Under the pieces are notes generated by a model. The model was not told the DNA's origin and ran no database searches. It worked only from the letters and a program-made list of their open reading frames with translations. A program made the translations under genes and the position numbers. Source: an uncultured Opitutales bacterium (GTDB taxonomy: Bacteria; Verrucomicrobiota; Verrucomicrobiia; Opitutales; Intestinicryptomonadaceae). From it: a stretch of DNA of 30,968 nt. Shown piece by piece: positions 24,493-30,968 of the stretch (position 1 is its first letter; each line of letters begins with the position of its first letter). The stretch is from the NCBI GenBank assembly GCA_900548185.1, contig URJJ01000029.1, positions 1 through 30,968 on the forward strand, read 5' to 3'.

Positions 24493-25220
24493 AGCTTTAC
24501 GACGCGCATTCCCACCTCCATTTCCCCGAAAACGCGGACAGCTTTTCCGCATTTTTGCAAAGCGGCGTAACCGCATGCGACTGTTCCGCCGGAATATCCG
24601 ACATGGACGACCTGCGCGAGGCGGCTGCGGCATGCGGCGGGCGCCTGCTCGCCTCCTACGGCATACACCCGTGGTTCGTTCCGTCGGGCGCCAGGCGCTT
24701 TCCGGCGGACGCTGTGATGGAGTTTCTGGAGGGGGCGGACGCCGTGGGGGAAATCGGGCTCGACAGGAAGTGCGGCTCCGACTACGCCTCGCAGAAGTCA
24801 TTTTTTGAGTTCCAGCTCGGCGCCGCGTCGGACCTCGGCCTGCCCGCCGTCATCCACTGCCGAGGCGCGTGGGGCGACCTGCTTGAAATTCTTGGCAAAT
24901 GCGCGCCCGCGCGCGGAGTTTTGATACATGCGGCCAAATGCCCGCCGGATGCGCTTAAAACGCTCTCGGAAATGGGGGCCTACTTCTCTTTCGGGATGAG
25001 GGAGCTGGGAAGCATGAAGGGCCTTGCCTGCGCGGCCTCGGCGCCGGCAGACCGCATTCTGGCTGAGTCCGACGGGGGGGCCGACCCGGAGGATTTGGAG
25101 CGGGTTGTGGGGGTTCTTGCGGAACTCAGGAACGAAAGCGCCGAAAACATGTCCAAAATTTTGGAAGATAATTTCTTAAGGCTTTTTTCAGGTGGACGGC
25201 GACAGGTTTTCCAGGACTAG
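24489..25220 (+). CDS. TatD-family metal-dependent hydrolase
   Basis: 243 residues from the ATG at 24489, overlapping aroB by 4 nt. The metal ligands of the TatD barrel are all present: HSH (His7, His9) in YDAHSHLH, Glu88 in VGEIGLD, His123 in VIHCRGAW, His147 in LIHAAK and Asp195 in ESDGG. Family members are 3'-5' exonucleases or deoxyribonucleases that also trim D-aminoacyl-tRNA products. The protein is slightly shorter than the usual 255-265 residues. Its 3' end overlaps the TcdA-like gene by 29 nt. Confidence 0.9.
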   Translation: MKLYDAHSHLHFPENADSFSAFLQSGVTACDCSAGISDMDDLREAAAACGGRLLASYGIHPWFVPSGARRFPADAVMEFLEGADAVGEIGLDRKCGSDYASQKSFFEFQLGAASDLGLPAVIHCRGAWGDLLEILGKCAPARGVLIHAAKCPPDALKTLSEMGAYFSFGMRELGSMKGLACAASAPADRILAESDGGADPEDLERVVGVLAELRNESAENMSKILEDNFLRLFSGGRRQVFQD

Positions 25221-25917
25221 GGTTCTCTACGGGGACGGCGCGTGCCGCGCGCTCGCGTCGTCGCGCGCGCTTGTGTGCGGCCTGGGGGCGGTCGGAGGTT
25301 TCGCCTGCGAAATCCTCGCCAGGATGGGCGTTGGCGGGTTCCTGCTTGCAGACTGCGACGCGTTTGAGCTTTCAAACATAAACAGGCAGATAGGCGCCCT
25401 GACTTCAACAGTCGGGCGCAGAAAGACGGACGTGCAAAGGGATAGGATTCTTGACATAAACCCTTCGGCGTCCGTCGAGGTTTTCGACGGGTTTGTGGAT
25501 GCGGAGTCGGTGGGCGGCCTGCTCGGCTCGCGGCCGGACGTCGTTGTGGACGCCATAGACACGATAAGCTCAAAGTCGCTGCTTGCGCTGCGCTCCGCCG
25601 AAGCGGGCCTCAGGCTGGTGGCCAGCATGGGGGCCGCCCGCAGAAAAGACCCTTCAAAAATCAAAACCGCGCCGATATCAAAGACATTCGGGTGCCCCGT
25701 CGCGTCCGCCGTCAGGAAGGCCCTGAGGCGCGGGGGCGCGGGGGGCGAGTTCATGTGCGTATTTTCGGACGAATGCGCGTGCGAATCAAGCCATGTGGAA
25801 AGCGGCGGGGCGGATTCGCGCAAGATAATCGGGAGTTCGCCGGAAGTCACCGCCGTGTTCGGCGTCAGGCTCGCGGGTCTGGCAATCTCTGAACTTTTAA
25901 AAGATGCTGTACGATAG
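25192..25917 (+). CDS. tcdA: TcdA-like (ThiF/E1-type) tRNA threonylcarbamoyladenosine dehydratase
   Basis: 241 residues from a GTG at 25192, 29 nt inside the tatD-like gene. Starting there reproduces the conserved opening DRFSRTRVLYGDGA seen in TcdA/CsdL. The nucleotide-binding CGLGAVGG (29-36), the acidic DCDAFELSNINRQI (54-67) and the later VVDAIDTISSK match the E1-like adenylating fold. TcdA cyclises t6A37 in ANN-decoding tRNAs. No CsdA/CsdE partner lies here. A cysteine-containing block near 200 (SDECACESS) may be the reactive or structural region. The last 14 nt overlap the rhomboid gene. Confidence 0.85.
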   Translation: MDGDRFSRTRVLYGDGACRALASSRALVCGLGAVGGFACEILARMGVGGFLLADCDAFELSNINRQIGALTSTVGRRKTDVQRDRILDINPSASVEVFDGFVDAESVGGLLGSRPDVVVDAIDTISSKSLLALRSAEAGLRLVASMGAARRKDPSKIKTAPISKTFGCPVASAVRKALRRGGAGGEFMCVFSDECACESSHVESGGADSRKIIGSSPEVTAVFGVRLAGLAISELLKDAVR

Positions 25918-26797
25918 AGACTACATGAGGCCGCGCCGGACGGGCGGGGCCGGGCCCCTGGGAGGGGCGTTTTCGCGCATGACCGCAGTCAAGGCCCTGA
26001 TTCTTGCAAACGCGGCCGTGTTCGTGCTGAACTCGGTTTTGCTGGGGTATTTTCAAAGCGACATCCTTGAGCGGTATTTTTCGCTCTATCCGCCGTCCGT
26101 GCTTTCGGGGGCCGTATGGACGCTCTTTTCCTACTCCTTCCTGCACGACGGCTTGCTGCATTTGGCCGTCAACATGCTCGTGCTTTATTTTGTCGGTTCC
26201 CAGCTTGAGGCGAGGCTCGGGGCCGCCAGGACGGCCCTCATATACGGCGTGTCGGTCTTTGGCGGCGCGGTTTCATACATGCTGCTTTCCGCTTTCATGC
26301 ACGTGCCGCCGCTCGTGGGCGCATCTCCGGGCGTGATAGGCGTCTTTTCCGCCTTCCTCGTGCTTTTGGAGGACAAAAAGATAACGTTTCTCCTGCTTTT
26401 TCTCATACCGTTTGACATGCGCCCGAGGCTCATACTCTACTTCGTGGCCGGGCTTGAGCTTATGGGGCTTTTGCTCTTCGAGCTTCCGGCGCGCGGCGCG
26501 GGCGGCGGCGTGGCGTATTCTGCCCATCTGGGCGGACTGGCCTTGGGGGTGCTTTCGGCCCTTGCCGTCGAGGGCAGGCTGGGGAAACTGAAACTGCCGG
26601 TCTTTTCAGGCGGGCGCAGAAGGCGCTACGGAAGCGCGGGCGACTATTCATACAGGGTGAACATCGCAAGCGACGCCGACCTGCGCCGCGAGACGAACCG
26701 GATTCTGGACAAAATTTCCTCCAGCGGATTCTCCTCCCTCACGGACGCCGAAAAGCGCACGCTCAACGTCGCCAAGGACAGGCTCAGGCATTTGTAG
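25904..26797 (+). CDS. Rhomboid-family intramembrane serine protease
   Basis: 297 residues from the ATG at 25904; an ATG seven codons on is also possible. Several hydrophobic helices span about 27-48, 66-100, 108-132, 137-156, 160-192 and 203-222. The catalytic pair is present: Ser141 in a GASPG motif (the usual GxSG has Gly after Ser; here it is Pro) and His208 in YSAHLGG. His86 and Asn90 in LHLAVNM also match. The cytosolic C-terminal tail ends with a helical segment (about 250-295) as in rhomboids with a DUF6576-like tail. It is probably active. It ends the run of overlapping genes, with no terminator visible before the protease that follows. Confidence 0.9.
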   Translation: MLYDRDYMRPRRTGGAGPLGGAFSRMTAVKALILANAAVFVLNSVLLGYFQSDILERYFSLYPPSVLSGAVWTLFSYSFLHDGLLHLAVNMLVLYFVGSQLEARLGAARTALIYGVSVFGGAVSYMLLSAFMHVPPLVGASPGVIGVFSAFLVLLEDKKITFLLLFLIPFDMRPRLILYFVAGLELMGLLLFELPARGAGGGVAYSAHLGGLALGVLSALAVEGRLGKLKLPVFSGGRRRRYGSAGDYSYRVNIASDADLRRETNRILDKISSSGFSSLTDAEKRTLNVAKDRLRHL

Positions 26798-26863
26798 CAG
26801 GCGGAGTGAAAATAGCTGACAAGCGCCGCAAAATATGCAATTTTTGATTTTGAGATTTTATAT

Positions 26864-29302
26864 ATGAAGGGACTTTCATACTTTTTAAGGCTTTATGCCG
26901 CGCTGCTTTCTGCCGCCGCGGGATGTTTCGCATATGCGGCTCCGGCCGAAACCAGGGCAGCCGCCCCGTCTCCGGCTCCCGCCGCCCAGGCCGCTCCCGC
27001 GCCGCTTCGCCCAGAAGCCTCCGCGCTCTTGAAGGAGGCGGACCCGTCGCTTCTTGTGACTTCCCCCAAGATGCGCCGCGAGTCCGCGCTCCTTGTGAAC
27101 TTTATCGAAAACGGGCACTATTTGCGCATGCCGCTTTCCGAGCTGGATATAAGGGAGCTTTTGCGCGAGTACATGTCGAGCCTCGACTTCCTGCACATGT
27201 TCTTTCTGGCAGACGACGTGCAGTATTACCAGGACGCCTTCTCGCCCGCGCTGGCGAACCTCCTGCGCCAGGGCATAATCCTGCCTGCAAACAAGATTTA
27301 CCACGAGACCTTCGTGCCGCGCGTCAACGCCCGGCTGGACTGGATTCGCGCGCGCATGGAAAAGCCCTTCGACTTTTCCTCGCCTGAAACCTTCGCCCCG
27401 GACCGCAGCAAGTCCCAGTGGCCGAAGGATGCCGCCGAGGCCGACGACCTCTGGGAAAAACGCCTGAAGTATGACATCTTAAACCAGATGATAGGCTACG
27501 ACCACGCGGAAAACCAGCTCGCCGCCGAGATTGACGACGACGCCGCGAAAATCGTCAGGGAGGAGGAGCGCGCAGAGAAGCTCGAAAAGCTAAAGGACGC
27601 CCCGAAGACATACGAGGAGAAGCTCGAAAAGGCCAAGGCCGAAGTCTTGAAGCGCTACGAGAGCCTGATTTCAAACATCGTGCAAAACGACGCCATCGAA
27701 ATTCAGGAGCTATTCCTCAATTCCCTGGCAAACCTCTACGACCCGCATTCGGCCTTCCTTTCGGAGTACGCCCTTGAGGAGTTCAAAATTTCGATAGAAA
27801 ACAAGCTCTTCGGCATCGGGGCCGTCCTCCAGGACAAGGACGGCTACTGCACGGTGGCGGAAATCATGCCCGGCAGCCCCGCCGAAAAGAGCAAGGCCCT
27901 CCATCCCGGAGACAAGATTGTGGGGGTAGGGCAGGAGACCGGCGACATTGTGGACGTAGTCGGCAAAAAGCTGCGCAGCACTGTGCGCCTGATTCGCGGC
28001 AAGGAGGGGACCAAGCTTCGCCTAGAGGTGGAGCCGAAGGACAATCCGGGCGTGAGAAGCGTCATTACCCTCACGCGCGAGGAGGTGGAGCTTACCCAGA
28101 AGCTCGCAAAGGCGTATGTATATGAAATTCCCGTGGGCGCTTCGGCGGTACCTGTTGGGGTTATAGACATTCCCGCCTTTTACGGCGAGGAGGACGGAAC
28201 CAATGGGTTCAGCACTTCAAAGGATGTCGAAGAGCTCATCGAAAAGCTCAAGGCGCGCGGCGTGAAGGGCATAATACTCGACATGCGCAAAAACGGCGGC
28301 GGATTCCTCGACGAGGCGGTCGACCTCGCCGGCCTTTTCATACGCACGGGCCCCGTGCTCCAGGTAAGGGGCACGATGAACAACGTCGAGCAGCGCCGCG
28401 ACGACAATCCGAAGGTCGCCTGGAACGGCCCGCTCGTGGTTCTCGTGAGCCGGCTTTCGGCTTCCGCAGCGGAAATCGTGGCAGGCGCACTTCAAAACCA
28501 CGAGCGCGCGATAATAATCGGCGACGACAGCACCTACGGAAAGGGCACCGTCCAAGGGCTATACAAGCTTTCAGTGCTCGACAAGTCCCAGAACAGCGCC
28601 GCAAAAATCACAGTGCAGAAGTGGTACCTGCCAAACGGGGATTCCATTCAGATAAGGGGGATAAAAAGCGACATACCGCTCCCGTCCCTGCTGGAATCGG
28701 TGGAGCTTGGCGAGGACAAAAAGGACCACGCCCTCGAATGGGACGCCATCGACCCCGCATCCATCCGTGCAGGCTATGGCTACGGGGAGGGGGAAAAGGG
28801 GCAGGAGCTTTTGAAGTCGCTGTCTGAAAAGTCGCTCGTGCGCCAGAAGGAGCTTGACGAGTTCAAATTCCTAAACGAGCGCATCGACTGGCTGAAAAAC
28901 CGCCGGGACATGAAGGACTGGAGCCTCGACTACAAGGCGCGCGAAAGGCAGCTTCACGAGGACGAGAAGTTTTTCGACTCCATGAAGGCCCGCCAGAAGG
29001 AGCTTGCCAAGGGCAATTTTAAAAGCGAAGAGGTGCTTCTTGACAGCGCCATAGAAAAGGAAAAAAACTCGCCCAAGGCTTCCTCCGGAGAGGGCGGGGC
29101 CGAATCCGGCGCGGCTTCCGCAGGCGAACCCGCCGAGCCGGATGAAAAGGCGCCCGCCAAAGATGGCGGCAAGGCTCCGGAAGGGGACGGAGAAACGGAC
29201 GGCGATGACGACGACGTTCCGGAATTTGACGTCCAGTTGCGCGAGGCGCTGCGCGTCATGGGCGACTGGCTTGCGCTGAAGGGCGAGGGGGCCGCGAAAT
29301 AG
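26864..29302 (+). CDS. prc: Tail-specific (carboxyl-terminal processing) S41 peptidase
   Basis: 812 residues with a signal peptide (about 1-25, AYA) and a Pro/Ala-rich linker. A helical N-terminal region follows (about 45-295), then a PDZ domain (about 306-395, including VAEIMPGSPAE and LHPGDKIVGVG). The S41 protease domain comes next, with catalytic Ser534 (SASAAEIVAG) and Lys560 (TYGKGTVQ), one residue further apart than in E. coli Prc. The C-terminal helices resemble DUF3340. An acidic, disordered-looking Pro/Glu/Asp tail follows (about 735-790). Length is greater than E. coli Prc (682). The enzyme degrades or processes periplasmic proteins by their C-termini; in relatives it controls peptidoglycan hydrolases, which fits the NamZ and L,D-transpeptidase genes here. 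The 66-bp gap before it has no Shine-Dalgarno sequence. Confidence 0.95.
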   Translation: MKGLSYFLRLYAALLSAAAGCFAYAAPAETRAAAPSPAPAAQAAPAPLRPEASALLKEADPSLLVTSPKMRRESALLVNFIENGHYLRMPLSELDIRELLREYMSSLDFLHMFFLADDVQYYQDAFSPALANLLRQGIILPANKIYHETFVPRVNARLDWIRARMEKPFDFSSPETFAPDRSKSQWPKDAAEADDLWEKRLKYDILNQMIGYDHAENQLAAEIDDDAAKIVREEERAEKLEKLKDAPKTYEEKLEKAKAEVLKRYESLISNIVQNDAIEIQELFLNSLANLYDPHSAFLSEYALEEFKISIENKLFGIGAVLQDKDGYCTVAEIMPGSPAEKSKALHPGDKIVGVGQETGDIVDVVGKKLRSTVRLIRGKEGTKLRLEVEPKDNPGVRSVITLTREEVELTQKLAKAYVYEIPVGASAVPVGVIDIPAFYGEEDGTNGFSTSKDVEELIEKLKARGVKGIILDMRKNGGGFLDEAVDLAGLFIRTGPVLQVRGTMNNVEQRRDDNPKVAWNGPLVVLVSRLSASAAEIVAGALQNHERAIIIGDDSTYGKGTVQGLYKLSVLDKSQNSAAKITVQKWYLPNGDSIQIRGIKSDIPLPSLLESVELGEDKKDHALEWDAIDPASIRAGYGYGEGEKGQELLKSLSEKSLVRQKELDEFKFLNERIDWLKNRRDMKDWSLDYKARERQLHEDEKFFDSMKARQKELAKGNFKSEEVLLDSAIEKEKNSPKASSGEGGAESGAASAGEPAEPDEKAPAKDGGKAPEGDGETDGDDDDVPEFDVQLREALRVMGDWLALKGEGAAK

Positions 29303-29326
29303 CGTTCCCGCAGGCGCTTATTTTTC

Positions 29327-29363
29327 CGGCCTCCGCGCAGAGTTTGCAGGGGGCCGTTTTTTT
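29327..29363 (+). terminator. Intrinsic terminator after the S41 peptidase gene
   Basis: An 8-bp stem (29327-29334 with 29349-29356, one G-U pair), a 14-nt loop that can fold further, and seven T (29357-29363), 24 bp after the stop. Confidence 0.75.
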
Positions 29364-29396
29364 AAGCCGCATCCGGATTTTTTCAGGCCAGCAGGC

Positions 29397-29418
29397 GCGC
29401 TTTCGCTTTTTTTTGGGG
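29397..29418 (+). repeat. Intergenic repeat module A, copy 3
   Basis: GCGCTTTCGC, eight T, GGGG. It equals the 1691-1711 copy apart from one inserted C. Confidence 0.45.
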
Positions 29419-29453
29419 AAATTCGCCCGTGGCGGGGCGGCCGCCCATTTGTA

Positions 29454-29509
29454 AAGCGGCATTGCCCGAATTTTTTGCCCTTTCGGGGGATTCCATATTT
29501 ATGCCGCTT
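29454..29509. repeat. Nested inverted repeat, possible structured element
   Basis: Outer arms AAGCGGCAT (29454-29462) and ATGCCGCTT (29501-29509) are perfectly complementary. Inside, CCCGAA (29465-29470) pairs with TTCGGG (29482-29487). The right side (CTTTCGGGGGATTCC...ATGCCGC) resembles the reverse complement of module B at 6613-6650. Confidence 0.4.
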
Positions 29510-30054
29510 CCCGAAATTTAATCGGTTGCGGCAGTTATTGGGGGGATTAAAAGAAATCGAAAACGGTTCCGTGCGCGGACTCCCTCGCGAAGATTTTGCG
29601 GCAAATCCGCACTCCATTTCAAAATCTTTACAAGGGGCGTTTTGCCCTGTGCTTCTTAACGCTGCATGCACGGGGTGGTGCGGCGCACGCGGATGCTTCG
29701 GCCGCGCAGGCGGCGTCCCCGCTTGCAGATGCGGCGGAGGGGGGGCAAGCGTTTTGGGGAGTGAAAACGCGCCAGAAAGGCGAAAGAAAGGGGCGTTTTT
29801 CCATAGGCGATATGCGTAAAATTCGGAGGCTGCCGGATGCGGTTTCCGCCTCAAGACGGCTTTTGCGACGCCTGCCGGGAGGAATGCCTTTCCCGAGTGC
29901 GCCCGGTTTTCGGGAAGCGTTGCGGCTTTGCGCAATTTTTTAAGGGGCGCCATCCGCTGTCCATTCCGCCGGGATTTCCCGGGCGTTTTTTAGGCCGTTT
30001 TGCCGTCTATCCCAAATCTTTCCTGCAATTTTGACGGCGGGCGGTTCTGCGGGC

Positions 30055-30085
30055 AAAAAAAATGCGGCGGCACTGAAGCCGCCGC
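30055..30085 (-). terminator. Intrinsic terminator of the AsmA-like gene
   Basis: A perfect 8-bp GC stem (30064-30071 with 30078-30085) and 6-nt loop. On the minus strand, after one A, a run of eight T follows (plus-strand A-run 30055-30062). It is 18 bp past the stop codon. Confidence 0.93.
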
Positions 30086-30103
30086 GTTCATGGCTGGTTT
30101 GCG

Positions 30104-30862
30104 CTATTTGAGGAAGCCCCTCACAATGTCGAGCGCCGCATTGCCCGCGTCGCTGCCGGTGTCGTTTACCGAGTTGAGCAGGTTTCCGGCTCCGGATTTT
30201 ATGGCGTGGGAGATGAGCACTATCATGATGTCGGCGGCCGCCTCCTCGCCTGTGACTCCGCCCTCGCTCACGCCGATGTCGTTTATGATAAACGACGGGA
30301 GCGGGACTTCCACCGTCTTGCCGCCGCCTCCGACCGACACGGTTCCGTCCTCAAACACGATTTTCCTTATTATGAACTTGCGGGCGGGGGAGTCGGACTT
30401 CTTTGCGGCGGGTTCGGCGGCCTCCTTTTTCTTGGAGGAGGAGAGGGCCGCGAATTTGTCTTTGAGGGCCGAGAGGTTGTTTGAAAGGCCCTTTGTCTCA
30501 AGGCTGAGGGCGGGGGCTATGATGCGTATTTCGTTTATCTCAAACGGCGCGCTTCCTTCGAGGCCCCCGAGCGTGATTTCGGGGTTGAAGAGCACCTGCT
30601 TGAAGCTCATGGCGTTCCCCTTTGAAAAGCCGTCCGGGTTTGCGATGTAAAAGTCGTTCAGCGAAAACTCCGTGTTCGCCCAGTCTATTTTTGCGTTTCC
30701 TCCCATGTCCACGCCGGCCATGGTGCCCACGGTGGTGATTGCGGAGTTGACAATTTTTTCGCTCAAAAAATAGAGCGCAACCGCCAGGATTACCGCTATT
30801 CCAAGAAGCCACTTGAGTATTGAAAACAGGCAGCCGCCCTTCCTTGATTTGAGATTTTTCAT
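30104..30862 (-). CDS. Membrane-anchored AsmA-like protein
   Basis: 252 residues from the minus-strand ATG at 30860-30862, with AAGG four bases upstream. A short basic N-terminus precedes one transmembrane helix (about 13-33). A periplasmic beta-rich region follows with the phrases typical of AsmA/DUF748-like proteins: WANTEFSLNDFYIANPDGFSKG, EINEIRIIAPAL and FIIRKIVFEDGTV. A lysine/alanine-rich low-complexity insert lies at about 138-160. AsmA-type proteins are linked to lipid transport and outer-membrane assembly, but most are far larger, so this is a reduced relative and the assignment is moderate. It stands alone with its own terminator. Confidence 0.8.
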   Translation of the reverse strand: MKNLKSRKGGCLFSILKWLLGIAVILAVALYFLSEKIVNSAITTVGTMAGVDMGGNAKIDWANTEFSLNDFYIANPDGFSKGNAMSFKQVLFNPEITLGGLEGSAPFEINEIRIIAPALSLETKGLSNNLSALKDKFAALSSSKKKEAAEPAAKKSDSPARKFIIRKIVFEDGTVSVGGGGKTVEVPLPSFIINDIGVSEGGVTGEEAAADIMIVLISHAIKSGAGNLLNSVNDTGSDAGNAALDIVRGFLK

Positions 30863-30945
30863 AATGCCTTTATACTATTTCATCGGCGCGGGGTTTTTCA
30901 AGCAAAGTTTTGTTTGGCGGGGCGGCTGGGGGGAGCGTTTCGGAT

Positions 30946-30968
30946 CTGTCTCTTATACACATCTCCGA
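30946..30968 (+). other. Illumina Nextera adapter (Tn5 mosaic end) at the contig end
   Basis: CTGTCTCTTATACACATCT followed by CCGA is exactly the start of the Nextera transposase adapter (19-bp mosaic end plus adapter bases). It is sequencing-library DNA left on the contig, not part of the genome. Confidence 0.97.

Larger units (their letters stand above)
29364..30054. other. 690-bp gene-free stretch with repeat modules and a nested inverted repeat
   Basis: No credible gene: the longest minus-strand frame (29318-29953) has Pro/Arg/Lys-rich random composition and runs across the terminator. The stretch holds module A (29397-29418), a nested inverted repeat (29454-29509) containing an inverted module B-like box, and many G- and T-runs. 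Confidence 0.55.

Noticed and set aside
29318..29953. 211-codon minus-strand gene in the last long gap
   Set aside because: Pro/Arg/Lys-rich random composition, no ribosome binding site, and it crosses a terminator.
30946..30964. Natural Tn5/IS50 mosaic end
   Set aside because: The bases after it match the Nextera adapter, and it sits exactly at the contig end.
1..30968. CRISPR array, tRNA, rRNA, tmRNA or prophage
   Set aside because: Looked for spaced direct repeats, T-loop-like sequences, rRNA signatures and phage genes, and saw none.

Overview
The window looks like a chromosomal contig from a Gram-negative bacterium, most likely Verrucomicrobiota (Opitutae/Puniceicoccales-like). Clues are a secreted beta-helix-type protein with a C-terminal PEP-CTERM sorting signal, many secreted proteins with Sec signals, start codons that often lack a Shine-Dalgarno sequence, GC-rich coding DNA, and a RibB protein fused to a decayed RibA half. 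This placement is an inference, because there is no rRNA in the window. The last 23 bases are an Illumina Nextera adapter beginning with the Tn5 mosaic end, so the right end is an assembly or read artefact.

Layout. At 1-131 is the 3' end of an unidentified gene whose stop codon lies in the loop of an intrinsic terminator. At 234-1586 (-) is a membrane-anchored L,D-transpeptidase-like protein in clearly AT-richer DNA. At 2487-4547 (+) is the PEP-CTERM protein with a strong terminator. At 5092-6570 (+) is a secreted sialate O-acetylesterase-type esterase. At 7409-8170 (-) is a secreted Sel1-repeat protein. At 8324-11888 (+) a SAM methyltransferase is coupled to a two-module M16 metallopeptidase. 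At 11964-12065 (+) is a 33-residue basic ribosome-associated mini-protein (bS22/AURKAIP1-COX24 type) with its own terminator. At 12179-13249 (+) is an unknown secreted protein. At 13769-14569 (-) is a flavodoxin/ferredoxin fusion (EFR1-like). At 15027-15761 (-) is a FliA/WhiG-type sigma factor, divergent from what follows.

From 16100 to 26797 lies a dense codirectional run of twelve genes: DUF2062 membrane protein, NamZ-type exo-muramidase, xylulokinase-type FGGY kinase, RluB-type pseudouridine synthase, RibB fused to a degenerate RibA, RibH, NusB, FtsY, AroB, TatD-type nuclease, TcdA-type E1-like enzyme and a rhomboid protease. Several junctions overlap by 1-29 nt, which implies co-transcription and translational coupling. 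It is a housekeeping cluster joining cell-wall turnover, riboflavin synthesis, protein targeting and tRNA/rRNA modification. A tail-specific S41 protease follows (26864-29302), then a terminator, a long gene-free stretch and an AsmA-like membrane-anchored protein on the minus strand (30104-30862).

The surprising feature is the contrast between overlapping genes and several 400-900 bp gene-free stretches. These carry short degenerate repeat modules (a GCTTTCG-T-run-GGGG box and an ATGGGGCT..ATAGG.TTGGAATG box) that co-occur in three separate gaps. I see no CRISPR array, tRNA, rRNA, insertion sequence, prophage, or obvious defence or biosynthetic system. The best candidates for something undescribed are the intergenic repeat mosaic, the RibB-degenerate RibA fusion, and the orphan secreted and redox proteins.
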